From: Cellulomonas sp.
GTDB lineage: Bacteria; Actinomycetota; Actinomycetes; Actinomycetales; Cellulomonadaceae
DNA length: 64,000 nucleotides
Direction of reading: 5' to 3'
NCBI RefSeq assembly: GCF_015234515.1
Contig: NZ_JADGMY010000037.1
Location: 16,881-80,880, forward strand
Position 1 is the first letter of the stretch. The number at the start of each line of letters is the position of its first letter. A program made the position numbers and the translations under genes. The notes under the pieces are model-generated. The model worked only from the letters and a program-made list of their open reading frames with translations. It made no database searches and was not told the DNA's origin. Shown here piece by piece: positions 26,964-35,160 of the stretch.

Positions 26964-27260
26964 TCACTCCTCCCCGAGGATCTGCGGGACGAGGAACTTG
27001 CCGTCACGGGCCGCGGGGGCCTGGGCGAGCACCTCGTCACGGTCGAGCGGCGTGACCGGCTCGTCGGCACGGAACACGTTGGTCAGGGGCAGCGGGTGGC
27101 TCGTCGCGGGGACGTCCGGGGTGGCGACCTCGGACACGCGGGCGACGGACTCGACGATGACGTCGAGCTCCCCCGCCAGCCGGTCGAGCTCGGCGGGCGT
27201 CAGGTCGATCCGGGCGAGCGCGGCGACGCGCGCGACCTCGTCGCGGGAGAGGGTGGACAT
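26964..27260 (-). CDS. gatC: Aspartyl/glutamyl-tRNA amidotransferase subunit C
   Basis: A 98-residue helical and belt-like subunit that holds GatA and GatB together. The start SRDEVARVAALARIDLTPAEL and the TPLDRDEVLAQAPAARDGKFLVPQIL tail are typical. First gene of the gatCAB operon. TAGACT on the minus strand lies eight bases upstream of the ATG and may be the -10, giving an almost leaderless mRNA. Confidence 0.95.
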   Translation of the reverse strand: MSTLSRDEVARVAALARIDLTPAELDRLAGELDVIVESVARVSEVATPDVPATSHPLPLTNVFRADEPVTPLDRDEVLAQAPAARDGKFLVPQILGEE

Positions 27261-27352
27261 GGTCCATGAGTCTAGTCGTGGGTGGGTGACCCCTGTCCGC
27301 CCTACGCCGCGGCACCACCGACGGCCGGCACCCCGCCGCTACCGTGACGCCC

Positions 27353-28093
27353 GTGACCGGACGCTACGAGCGGCTCGACCCCGCGGCGGTGTGCGCCACG
27401 GTCGACCGCCTGCACGCACGCATCGCCACCCGCTTCCCCGACCGCAACCTGCGACACGTCGCCGCCGAGCTCGCGGGGCTCGTCAGCGACGTGGGTGAGC
27501 AGGAGGCCCGGACCCGGCGGCACGAGCACGTGGCCCGTGTCGCGTCCTTGGTGGCGGTCGTGCTCGTCGTCGGGGCGACCGTGTTCGCCCTGGTGATGGC
27601 GGTGCGCGACGCCGTCGCCGCCGCCACGTCGCTGCGGGCCTTCGAGTGGCTGCCCGTGGTCGAGAGCGCCATCAACGACACCGTGTTCGCCGGGATCGCG
27701 GTGTGGTTCCTGCTCGCGGTCCCCGCGCGGCTGCAGCGCGCGGCGACGCTGCGCCGGCTGCACCGGCTGCGCTCGCTCGCGCACGTCATCGACATGCACC
27801 AGCTCACCAAGGACCCCGAACGGCTGCGCCCGGGGTTCCGCACCACGTCGCAGTCCGTGGACGTCGGCCTGGACGCCGACGGCCTCGCCGCGTACCTCGA
27901 CTACTGCACCGAGCTGCTCAGCCTGGTCGCCAAGGCGGCCGCGCTGTGCGCCGAGGAGTCGACGGACGCAGTCGTGCTCGACACGGTCAGCACCGTCGAG
28001 AACGTCACGGGCGGCATGTCGACGAAGATCTGGCAGAAGATCGCGACGCTGGACCTGCCTGCGGTCAGCCGACCTGCGACGTCGCCGCGCTGA
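27353..28093 (+). CDS. Unrecognised membrane protein with two transmembrane segments
   Basis: About 246 residues. Two hydrophobic segments are visible, roughly residues 64-84 and 110-127, between an Arg-rich cytoplasmic N-terminal part and a C-terminal cytoplasmic domain (LRSLAHVIDMHQLTKDPERLRPGF to the end). I do not recognise the family. The MHQLTKDP and LDYCTELLSLVAKAAAL stretches look conserved in style and helical. GTG 27353 is chosen because TACCGT (27340-27345) ends seven bases upstream; GTG 27344 would overlap the -10. The gene is divergent from gatC and its last 29 bases overlap the convergent gene at 28065. Confidence 0.65.
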   Translation: MTGRYERLDPAAVCATVDRLHARIATRFPDRNLRHVAAELAGLVSDVGEQEARTRRHEHVARVASLVAVVLVVGATVFALVMAVRDAVAAATSLRAFEWLPVVESAINDTVFAGIAVWFLLAVPARLQRAATLRRLHRLRSLAHVIDMHQLTKDPERLRPGFRTTSQSVDVGLDADGLAAYLDYCTELLSLVAKAAALCAEESTDAVVLDTVSTVENVTGGMSTKIWQKIATLDLPAVSRPATSPR

Positions 28094-28487
28094 CGAGGGC
28101 GAGCAGCGCCTCGGCATAGGCGTCCGCCGCGTCGTCGGCGGTGAAGACGCGCTCCGGGCCGCCGGCGACCTCCACGAGCACCTGGTACCGCCCGTCGGTC
28201 GACCGGGCGAGGCTGCGGAAGGTGCCCCCGAGCAGCTCACGCATCTGGTCCTCGCGCGGCAGCCAGAGCGCGTCCTCCTGGCGCACGGAGTCCAGCGCCC
28301 ACTCGGTGGTGCCGTTGAACCCGAGGACGGTCCCGGTCGAGTACTCGTGGGCCTCGACGACCATCTCGGAGATCGTGAAGACCTCGCCCCCCATGTCGGC
28401 ACCGCGGATCACGAACCGGTCACCGGCTCGAGGGTGCCACTGCAGCCCGGCGGCCTCGAGGGCCACGGCGTTGTCCGTCGACAGCAT
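28065..28487 (-). CDS. Conserved actinobacterial protein of unknown function
   Basis: A 140-residue soluble protein. I recall similar actinobacterial proteins, with the same EALRxAGLRWHPRxGDRFVI, FNGTTEWALDSV and LWLPREDQMRELLGGTF elements, sometimes labelled 'pilus assembly protein CpaE'. Nothing in this sequence supports pilus assembly: there is no P-loop or receiver domain, so that label looks wrong. GATACT (28499-28494) ends six bases before ATG 28487, a possible leaderless start. Its 3' end overlaps the convergent membrane-protein gene by 29 bases. Confidence 0.65.
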   Translation of the reverse strand: MLSTDNAVALEAAGLQWHPRAGDRFVIRGADMGGEVFTISEMVVEAHEYSTGTVLGFNGTTEWALDSVRQEDALWLPREDQMRELLGGTFRSLARSTDGRYQVLVEVAGGPERVFTADDAADAYAEALLALVSAATSQVG

Positions 28488-28692
28488 GGGACCAGTATCG
28501 AGGGTGCGCGTGCGATCGGCCGCCCGGACGTGCACCGTGGGCGCGGCTAGTCAGCAGACTCCCCAAGCCTCTCGATTCTCCTGACTGCCGGTGCGCCCCG
28601 CGTTCTCCCTCTCGCCGGCACGCGTAGTGATCTGAGTCGCATCAGTTCGGGTGAAACGGCTCGCAGAGTGAGCTACTACCAGGTCGCACGGG

Positions 28693-28698
28693 TATGGT
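28693..28698 (+). promoter_or_regulatory. -10 box for the accessory two-gene unit
   Basis: TATGGT ends seven bases before ATG 28706, predicting a leaderless mRNA. The preceding 218 bases between the two genes are less GC-rich than the surroundings and show no other feature that I can name. Confidence 0.45.
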
Positions 28699-28705
28699 CC
28701 GGGCT

Positions 28706-28903
28706 ATGGCCCTCCTCGACACCATGTGCCTCGATGTTCGCGAAGTTCGCGTACGCGTTGCGGATGGCGCTGCCGCGGACGGTCTCACCGACTGGGAGCG
28801 CGTCGAACTAGCGCGCCGGTACCGCCGCTCGATGGTTGCGAGCGAGCAGGAATTGTCTGACGTGGCCGAGTGGCTTCGCCGGAAGCGTGCTGCGCTGGTC
28901 TAG
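28706..28903 (+). CDS. Small hypothetical protein upstream of a GNAT gene
   Basis: A 65-residue charged protein starting at ATG 28706. I do not recognise it. The second half (LTDWERVELARRYRRSMVASEQELSDVAEWLRRKRAALV) is predicted helical with many Arg and Glu residues. Codon and base use are less GC-biased than in the neighbours. Its end overlaps the predicted start of the GNAT gene by 17 bases, so the two are probably translated together. A small protein coupled to an acetyltransferase is the layout of GNAT toxin modules, but this protein lacks the ribbon-helix-helix look of the known antitoxins, so that role is speculative. Confidence 0.5.
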   Translation: MALLDTMCLDVREVRVRVADGAAADGLTDWERVELARRYRRSMVASEQELSDVAEWLRRKRAALV

Positions 28904-29375
28904 CGCGCGGGCCGAGCACAAGGTTGCGCTGACTCAGTTCATCTGTACGGACCCGGCGAAGAAGCAGTACGAGAAGCACCGCGGCAAGCATCACCCGAAA
29001 CCGTGGGAACTCGAAGTGCAGAGTCACCTGCGCGGTCTACGGGTCCCCGTGTCGGCGGACGAGGCGCTTCTGCTTGGCTTCGACGGCGAGGGTCTCGCCG
29101 CCACGGCTCATTTCGGGCTGGACGACACCAACCAGCAGTTCATGATCTGGGCCGTCGCCTGTGCACAGCGGACCCGGGGGCAGCACCTCGGTCGCGAGGC
29201 TCTGACTGTCGCGTTGGATCTGATGAGCCGCACGAAGGCCCGCTACGAGTTGGATTGTGGCGTGTTCACGCACGTCGACCCGCGCAACGTGGCGAGCAGG
29301 AAGATGTGCGTCGACGCCGGTTTCGAGTTCCTCGGAACGTATGAGGGGTACGAGTCATACGTTCGTGACCTCTGA
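28887..29375 (+). CDS. GNAT-family acetyltransferase-like protein
   Basis: About 162 residues. The C-terminal two-thirds fit a GNAT fold: LLGFDGEGLAATAHFGL, the acetyl-CoA region RTRGQHLGREALTVALDLM, and VDPRNVASRKMCVDAGFEFLGTYEGY. The N-terminal part (FICTDPAKKQYEKHRGKHHPKPWELEVQSHLRGL) is unusually basic and unrecognised. The start is uncertain: GTG 28887 overlaps the upstream small gene, and TTG 28836 is an alternative. Base composition is lower in GC than the surroundings, consistent with recent acquisition. Confidence 0.6.
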   Translation: MLRWSSARAEHKVALTQFICTDPAKKQYEKHRGKHHPKPWELEVQSHLRGLRVPVSADEALLLGFDGEGLAATAHFGLDDTNQQFMIWAVACAQRTRGQHLGREALTVALDLMSRTKARYELDCGVFTHVDPRNVASRKMCVDAGFEFLGTYEGYESYVRDL

Positions 29376-29413
29376 TCCGCGCGGCAGACGCGACGCACGG
29401 CCGCTAGTCGGGC

Positions 29414-29785
29414 CTACAGCGATCCTTCGACGCGGTCCACGTCGTCGCCATCCACGTTCAGGATCGCGTGCCAGCTTCCGGCGCGGATGCTTCCTAGGGC
29501 TTCGAGCGGGAAGACGATCGTGTGAGTGTTGCCAATCCGCTGTGGAGTGACGTTCGGCCCTGCGGCGTACTGCATGGGAGAAACGTGGTCGGACCAGAAG
29601 GTCGCGATGAGTCTGCTGTCGAGGAGCTTGAAGCCGATCTGCCGGACATCGTCACCTGCTTCACTCACGAAGGTGGTGGAGTACAGCACGGCGCCACGGG
29701 TTGGTTCGGTGCCCTCGGTCGTGTACGTGAGCACGACGTCGTTGAGGCGGACCTTAACGCTGGCGTCAGTCAGGCGGTACGTCAT
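29414..29785 (-). CDS. Hypothetical beta-rich protein in the accessory islet
   Basis: A 123-residue protein, convergent with the GNAT gene. Alternating hydrophobic and polar residues (VKVRLNDVVLTYTTEG, GAVLYSTTFVSEAGDDVRQIGFKLL, NTHTIVFPLEAL) predict a small beta-sandwich. No motif that I recognise. GACCGT (29797-29792) ends six bases before ATG 29785. Base composition is like that of the two genes before it and unlike the rest of the window. Confidence 0.55.
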   Translation of the reverse strand: MTYRLTDASVKVRLNDVVLTYTTEGTEPTRGAVLYSTTFVSEAGDDVRQIGFKLLDSRLIATFWSDHVSPMQYAAGPNVTPQRIGNTHTIVFPLEALGSIRAGSWHAILNVDGDDVDRVEGSL

Positions 29786-29866
29786 GCAGTTACGGTCTCA
29801 GGAGTGCGCGGGTCGGTGGCTCCGACACGCTGCGACGGGCGACGGGCTGGCCTGACGAGCAGGGCT

Positions 29867-31219
29867 TCAGAACTTCGCCGCCCGTCCCAGGTGGGTGGAT
29901 CGTGGTTGATCTAAGCGCACGCGGGCTTCCAGCCCGGTCCGCACGTCCTGCCCCGGTTGCACGCGGTAGGCGTACCGGTGCGCAGGGCGGAAGCCCAGCG
30001 CCCCGTACATCCGCAAGGCCGGGTCGTTGTGGGCCTCGACCTGGAGGAACGCACGACGCGCGCCGTGCTCCCGTGCGGCGGCGAGTGCCTGCAGCGTCAG
30101 CGCGCGTCCGATCCCGCGGCGCCTGGCCTGCGGGACGACCTGCAGGCACGACAGTGCGACCCAGTCGTCGACGACCGCGGCCCGGATGACGGCGACCGCC
30201 GTGCCGTCGGCACCGATCGCGGTCAGGTACCGCGCGGGGGCACCGGCGACGATCGCACGGGACGGCTCGCGCGCGCCGCCCTTGCCGCCGAGCCACAGGT
30301 CGAGCCAGACGTCGTCCGGGACGTCGGCGGCGCGGACGCGCACGCCGCCACCGAGCGTTCCCGGATCGCCGTCGGCAGGACGCACGGTGGCGTCCAGGTC
30401 CCGCACCAGGACGTCGGTGACGGCGGCGACCGCGTACCCGCGGGCGTCGAGCAGGGCGGCGAGCCCTGCGGGGTTCCCGGGGTCGCCGACCCGGAACACG
30501 GCGGGCGCGCCGTCGTCGCGGTACAGGCCCTCGACCCGGCCGACCGTGCCCGCCAGGTCGTCGACGTCACGCAGCGCCAGCGTCGAGCTGGCACGCCGGG
30601 TCACGCCGCCCGACAGACCGACGCGCCAGCCGTCGACCTCGACCACGCGCAGCGGTGGCCACGACGCGGACTCGGTGGCCGCGGACGGCGGCACCGGCGC
30701 GTGCCAGGCGTGCACGCGCATCGTGAGCTCGTCGGTCCAGTCGCGGTCCGGCTCGGCGACGAAGCCGAGTCGTGCGTACAGCCGGTGCGCGGCGTGCATC
30801 GTCTCGAGCGTCGACAGCACCACGCGGCGGTCACCGCGACCGACGGCCTCGCGCAGCGCCGCCACGACGAGCTGCTCGGCGACGCCCGACCGGCGCGCCG
30901 CGGGGTCGACCGCGAGCATGCGCAGCTCGACCTCGCCGTCGCGCGCGATCTCGGCGTAGGGCGACCCCGGTGTCGCCAGCGTGATGGTCCCGAGCACCCG
31001 CTCTCCGGCCGCGCCGTCGGCGTCGCGCGCCACGGCGACGAGCACGGTGGCGGCCGCCGCCCTGGCAGCCGCGTCCCGCAGCTCGTCGACGTACCAGTGG
31101 TCCGCCTCGACGAGCCCGTCGGCGACGTAGGCGTGGGCGGTCACCTGGCCGACCTGCGCGAGGTCGGCGGCCGTCACGCGCCGCACGGTGGGCGGGCCGG
31201 CGGGGGCGGCGGCGCTCAC
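29867..31219 (-). CDS. Two-domain GNAT acetyltransferase
   Basis: A 450-residue fusion of two GNAT domains. Domain 1 (about 10-175) has the acetyl-CoA loop AVDPAARRSGVAEQLVVAAL and ETMHAAHRLYARLGF. The middle (about 190-260) resembles a degenerate N-terminal half. Domain 2 (about 285-430) has LQVVPQARRRGIGRALTLQALAAA and NDPALRMYGALGFRPAHRYAYR. Tandem GNAT proteins include mycothiol synthase, but this protein is longer and the match is not specific, so the substrate is unknown. GTG 31219 overlaps the ligA stop by four bases (GTGA), so it is the last gene of the mnmA-ligA operon. Confidence 0.8.
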   Translation of the reverse strand: MSAAAPAGPPTVRRVTAADLAQVGQVTAHAYVADGLVEADHWYVDELRDAAARAAAATVLVAVARDADGAAGERVLGTITLATPGSPYAEIARDGEVELRMLAVDPAARRSGVAEQLVVAALREAVGRGDRRVVLSTLETMHAAHRLYARLGFVAEPDRDWTDELTMRVHAWHAPVPPSAATESASWPPLRVVEVDGWRVGLSGGVTRRASSTLALRDVDDLAGTVGRVEGLYRDDGAPAVFRVGDPGNPAGLAALLDARGYAVAAVTDVLVRDLDATVRPADGDPGTLGGGVRVRAADVPDDVWLDLWLGGKGGAREPSRAIVAGAPARYLTAIGADGTAVAVIRAAVVDDWVALSCLQVVPQARRRGIGRALTLQALAAAREHGARRAFLQVEAHNDPALRMYGALGFRPAHRYAYRVQPGQDVRTGLEARVRLDQPRSTHLGRAAKF

Positions 31220-33648
31220 CGGTCCGCCGACGTGCCGGTCGCCACCTCGTCCGTCGTGGCGTGCTCGGGTGCGGCCCCGTCGGCGTCCTCGACCGCAGGC
31301 GTCGCGACCGCGCCCGGGCCCCCGGCGAGCAGCGCCTCGAACCCCGCCTCGTCGAGGATGGTCAGCCCCAGCTCACGCGCCTTGGCCTCCTTGGACCCGG
31401 CGTTCTCGCCGACGACCACGAAGTCGGTCTTCTTCGACACCGAGCCCGAGGCCTTGCCACCCCGCACGAGGATCGCCTCCTTGGCGCCGTCGCGGCTGAA
31501 GCGCTCGAGGCTCCCGGTCACGACCACCGTCACGCCCTCCAGCGTGCGCGGGGTCGACTCGTCGGCTGCGTCGGCCATGACGACCCCCGCCGCCGCCCAG
31601 CGGTCGACGATCTCGCGGTGCCACGGCTCGGCGAACCAGTCGAGCAGGGACTGGGCGATCGTCGGCCCCACCCCCTCGACCCCGGCGAGCCGCGCCACCG
31701 CGGCCACCGGGTCGAGCTCGCCGCCGTCCTGGGCCGTCGGGTCCACCACCGCCCGCAGCGCGGCCATCGACCCGAACTCCTGGGCCAGTGCCCGGGCGGC
31801 CGTCGGCCCGACGTTGCGGATGCTCAGCGACACGATCGCGCGCCACAGGTCCTTGGTCTTCGCGAGGTCCAGCTGGTCGAGCAGGGTGCGCGCCGCCTCC
31901 GAGGGCTCCCAGTCGGGCAGGGTCCGGCCGTCCGCCTCGGCGGCCGCGCGCTGCGCCTTCGTGTGCTTGAGCGTGCGCCGGAACGGCGTGCGTCGGCGCA
32001 CCGTGCCGTCCGCGTCCTCCTTGGGCAGCCCGGTCTCCGCGTCCCGGACCACGACCTCGACCTCCGCGAGCCGCGCGAGGCTCGCGGAGCGCACCCGGTC
32101 CACCTCGTCCGCGGGCGCGTCCGGCCCGTAGCCCACGAGGTCGAAGAGGTACGCCTCGTTGGGCACCGGCGGCGTCTCGGGAACCTCGGGCTGCGTCAGG
32201 GCAGCGGCGGTGACCTCGCCCAGCACCTCGATGTCGAACGCGCCGCGCGACCCGATGTGCTCGAGCCTCCCGCGGACCTGCGCCGGGCACCCCTGCGCGT
32301 TGGGGCACCGCAGGTCGACGTCGCCCTCGCGCATCGGGCGCAGGGGCGTCCCGCACTCGGGGCAGTCCGCGGGCATGTGCCACTCGACGCGTGGCACGTC
32401 GTCGTCCGGGGCCTGGGGCGCGGGCCCGACGATCTCCGGGATGACGTCGCCGGCCTTGCGCAGCACCACCATGTCGCCGACGCGCACACCCTTGACCCGG
32501 ACCACGTCCTGGTTGTGCAGCGTCGCCTGCCGCACGGTGCTGCCCGCCACGAGCACGGGCTCCATGACGGCGAACGGCGTCGCGCGGCCGGTCCTGCCGA
32601 TGCCGAGCTCGATCGCCAGCAGCCGCGTGTTGACCTCCTCCGGTGGGTACTTGTAGGCGATCGCCCACCGCGGCGCCCTGCTGGTCGCGCCCAGGCGGCG
32701 CTGCAGCGCGATGTCGTCGACCTTGACGACGACTCCGTCGATCTCGTGCTCGACGTCGTGCCGGTGCTCGCCGAAGTGGACGATGCGCGCCCAGACGTCG
32801 TCGAGCCCGGAGACCACACGGCTGTGGGAGGACGTCGGCACGCCCCAGCCCGCCAGCAGGTCGTACACCTGCGACTGCCGGTCGATCCCGGTGCCGCGCC
32901 CCTCCCCCCACGTCAGCGCCCCGATGCCGTGCGCGTACATCCGCAGGGGGCGTGACGCCGTGACGCGCGGGTCCTTCTGGCGCAGGGACCCCGCGGCGGC
33001 GTTGCGGGGGTTGGCGAACGGCGCCTTCCCGGCGGCCACCTGCGCCTCGTTGAGCTCACCGAACGCCTCGACGGGCAGGAAGACCTCGCCGCGGATCTCG
33101 ATGAGGTCGGGGTGGGTCGCGGGGTCGCCCGCCAGCACGTCGGGGATCGTCGGGATCGTGCGGACGTTGAGCGTCACGTCCTCGCCCGTGCGGCCGTCGC
33201 CCCGCGTCGCCGCGCGCACCAGGCGCCCCTTCTCGTACAGCAGCGCGATCGCGAGCCCGTCGATCTTTAGCTCGCACAGGTACTCGACCGGTCCGGCGCC
33301 CTCGAGGTCACGGTGCACCCGCTCCGCCCACGCCACCAGGTCCTCGCGCGAGAACGCGTTGTCGAGCGACAGCATGCGCTGCACGTGGTCCACGGCCGTG
33401 AACTCGGTGGAGAACGTGCCACCGACGCGCTGCGTGGGCGAGTCCGGCGTCCGCAGGCCCGGGTGCTCGTCCTCCAGCCGCTCGAGCTCGCGCATCCGCG
33501 CGTCGTACGCGGCGTCGGACGAGCTCGGCGCGTCACGCACGTAGTAGGCGAACTGGTCGGCCCGGACCTGCTCGGCCAGCTCCGTCCACCGGTGCCGGGC
33601 CTCGGCCGGCACGTCCTGCTGGTCGGTCACAGGGGTCGCGTCGTTCAC
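31216..33648 (-). CDS. ligA: NAD-dependent DNA ligase LigA
   Basis: An 810-residue ligase that seals nicks in replication and repair. The adenylation domain has the AMP-accepting Lys128 in CELKIDG. The OB fold, a four-Cys zinc finger (CPECGTP and CPNAQGCPA), helix-hairpin-helix domain and C-terminal BRCT domain (TLEGVTVVVTGSLERFSRDGAKE) follow in order. It is over 100 residues longer than the 670-690 typical of E. coli or Mycobacterium LigA, mainly because of an insertion between the zinc finger and the helix-hairpin-helix domain (about residues 485-585, containing RTPFRRTLKHTKAQR). GTG 33648 follows a GATGGG site. Its stop overlaps the next gene by four bases. Confidence 0.96.
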   Translation of the reverse strand: MNDATPVTDQQDVPAEARHRWTELAEQVRADQFAYYVRDAPSSSDAAYDARMRELERLEDEHPGLRTPDSPTQRVGGTFSTEFTAVDHVQRMLSLDNAFSREDLVAWAERVHRDLEGAGPVEYLCELKIDGLAIALLYEKGRLVRAATRGDGRTGEDVTLNVRTIPTIPDVLAGDPATHPDLIEIRGEVFLPVEAFGELNEAQVAAGKAPFANPRNAAAGSLRQKDPRVTASRPLRMYAHGIGALTWGEGRGTGIDRQSQVYDLLAGWGVPTSSHSRVVSGLDDVWARIVHFGEHRHDVEHEIDGVVVKVDDIALQRRLGATSRAPRWAIAYKYPPEEVNTRLLAIELGIGRTGRATPFAVMEPVLVAGSTVRQATLHNQDVVRVKGVRVGDMVVLRKAGDVIPEIVGPAPQAPDDDVPRVEWHMPADCPECGTPLRPMREGDVDLRCPNAQGCPAQVRGRLEHIGSRGAFDIEVLGEVTAAALTQPEVPETPPVPNEAYLFDLVGYGPDAPADEVDRVRSASLARLAEVEVVVRDAETGLPKEDADGTVRRRTPFRRTLKHTKAQRAAAEADGRTLPDWEPSEAARTLLDQLDLAKTKDLWRAIVSLSIRNVGPTAARALAQEFGSMAALRAVVDPTAQDGGELDPVAAVARLAGVEGVGPTIAQSLLDWFAEPWHREIVDRWAAAGVVMADAADESTPRTLEGVTVVVTGSLERFSRDGAKEAILVRGGKASGSVSKKTDFVVVGENAGSKEAKARELGLTILDEAGFEALLAGGPGAVATPAVEDADGAAPEHATTDEVATGTSADR

Positions 33649-33709
33649 GTGCCCATCATGACGTGCGCCACCGACACCGGCGGACCGGCGTGCGTCGGTC
33701 GCGTCGACG

Positions 33710-34144
33710 TCATGAGGGCTCGACGGTCGGTGCCGCGCCCGTCCGTCCGTCCCGCCCTGCTCCGGAGGCCCGGTGCACGGTCCGCACCGGCCGCAGGGCG
33801 GCGACCGTCCCGGCGATCCCGCCCACCGCGAGGACCAGGGCACCGGCCGTCACGGCCACCGGCACCGACGCGACGACCACCTCCTGCCGCGTCCCCTCGA
33901 CCTCCCACACGCACACGGCACGCGCGGGCAGCAGCTCGTAGCGGATCTGCACACCCGCGCCGCCCTCGTACGCGGCGACGCACGGCTCGGTGCCCGCGGC
34001 GGACGCCCGCAGGGTCGTCGTGCCGATGCCGAACCACCCGACCGCGAGCACGACGAGCCCGACCAGCGCGAGCCCCGACGCGACGAGCAGCGCGAGTGCA
34101 CGACGCCGCGACGTGACACGGCGGCGGGGCAGCCCGGCGCTCAT
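33710..34144 (-). CDS. Small membrane protein with two transmembrane segments
   Basis: A 144-residue protein. Helix 1 is about residues 16-38 and helix 2 about 95-118, with a short external loop containing two cysteines (Cys55 and Cys78) that may form a disulfide. N- and C-termini are basic. I do not recognise the family. ATG 34144 overlaps the stop of the MetE-like gene by four bases, so it belongs to the desulfurase-mnmA-ligA operon. Confidence 0.6.
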   Translation of the reverse strand: MSAGLPRRRVTSRRRALALLVASGLALVGLVVLAVGWFGIGTTTLRASAAGTEPCVAAYEGGAGVQIRYELLPARAVCVWEVEGTRQEVVVASVPVAVTAGALVLAVGGIAGTVAALRPVRTVHRASGAGRDGRTGAAPTVEPS

Positions 34145-35160
34145 GCCTCGGCCCGTTCGGCGACGATGCCCGCGGCCCGCACGAGCCCGGCGAGCGCGCC
34201 ACGCGCACCGTCGGGGGTGGCACCCTCGGGCGGCGCCCCGGCGAGGAGCACCACGTCCCGCAGGCCGCCGGCGGGCAGACCCACCGTGCGCCACGGTCGC
34301 AGCAGGACGTCGGCCTGGCCGGCGACGTCCGGACCGGCGCACTGCGACGACGCCTGCGACGGCAGCTCCGCCCAGAGCACCTTGCCGGCCTCGACGACCC
34401 CCGCGACCTCCTCCCAACCGCGTTCGCCGATGCCGCCGACCGCGAGCGCGGCGGCGTCCACCGACGACGCGCGCACGGCCGCGAGCGCGGACCAGGCGCT
34501 GCCGCCGTGCACCGCGACCGTGGACGCCCCGGCGGCACGCACGGTGTCCGCGAGCGCGCTGAGGCCCTCGGCGACGACCGGTCCCGGTACCCGTCGCAGC
34601 GGCGCGCGGCCCGAGAACCCCGGGACGGCGCCCGCCAGCACGGGCGCGAGCAGCGGCTCGCGCAGCAGCACGCGCACGTCGGCACCGGGCACCACGCGCC
34701 GCAGGTCCGCGACCCGTGCGGCGATCCCCTCGCTGCTCGACACGACGACGTCCCGCAGCGCGCCGGGGTCGGAGAGGATCTTGTCGCCCCGCGCCAGGTA
34801 GACGTCCGCCGCGAGCGTGAACGGCCCCAGGACCGGCAGCACGAAGCCGCCGGCGTAGCCGTGGGCGGCCACCGCGAGCGCGTCGAGGTCCTCGCGCGCG
34901 AAGGCCCGGGCCCGCTCGAGGTCGCGCCCCGGCCGGTCGGCGAGCTTCCACCCGTGCGGCCCGAGCTCCGAGGGCAGGTCGGTGAGCAGCGCGATCGCGG
35001 CGCCGGTGGCGTCGCCCCACGGTCCGCGCGCCGGCAGCAGCACGGCGAACGGCAGACCGTCGACCTCGTCCGGGGTGTCCACCAGGTCGCCGACGACCGT
35101 GGTCGCGGCCTCGAGCGCGTCGGTCCCGGGCCAGGGGCCGATACCGCTGACGGCGGTCAC
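34141..35160 (-). CDS. MetE C-terminal-like protein without the zinc site
   Basis: A 339-residue cytosolic protein with the beta/alpha-barrel style of the cobalamin-independent methionine synthase C-terminal domain (PFAVLLPARGPWGDATG, GGFVLPVLGPFTLAADVYLARGDKIL, ASTVAVHGGSAW, LAVGGIGERGWEEV). The zinc-binding HxC motif is replaced by His-Gly-Gly, and the whole protein has one cysteine, so it is unlikely to be a functional methionine synthase. I recall that M. tuberculosis has a similar-sized protein of unknown function (Rv3015c) next to ligA, so the neighbourhood may be conserved. GTG 35160 overlaps the mnmA stop by four bases. Its true role is unknown. Confidence 0.65.
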   Translation of the reverse strand: MTAVSGIGPWPGTDALEAATTVVGDLVDTPDEVDGLPFAVLLPARGPWGDATGAAIALLTDLPSELGPHGWKLADRPGRDLERARAFAREDLDALAVAAHGYAGGFVLPVLGPFTLAADVYLARGDKILSDPGALRDVVVSSSEGIAARVADLRRVVPGADVRVLLREPLLAPVLAGAVPGFSGRAPLRRVPGPVVAEGLSALADTVRAAGASTVAVHGGSAWSALAAVRASSVDAAALAVGGIGERGWEEVAGVVEAGKVLWAELPSQASSQCAGPDVAGQADVLLRPWRTVGLPAGGLRDVVLLAGAPPEGATPDGARGALAGLVRAAGIVAERAEA

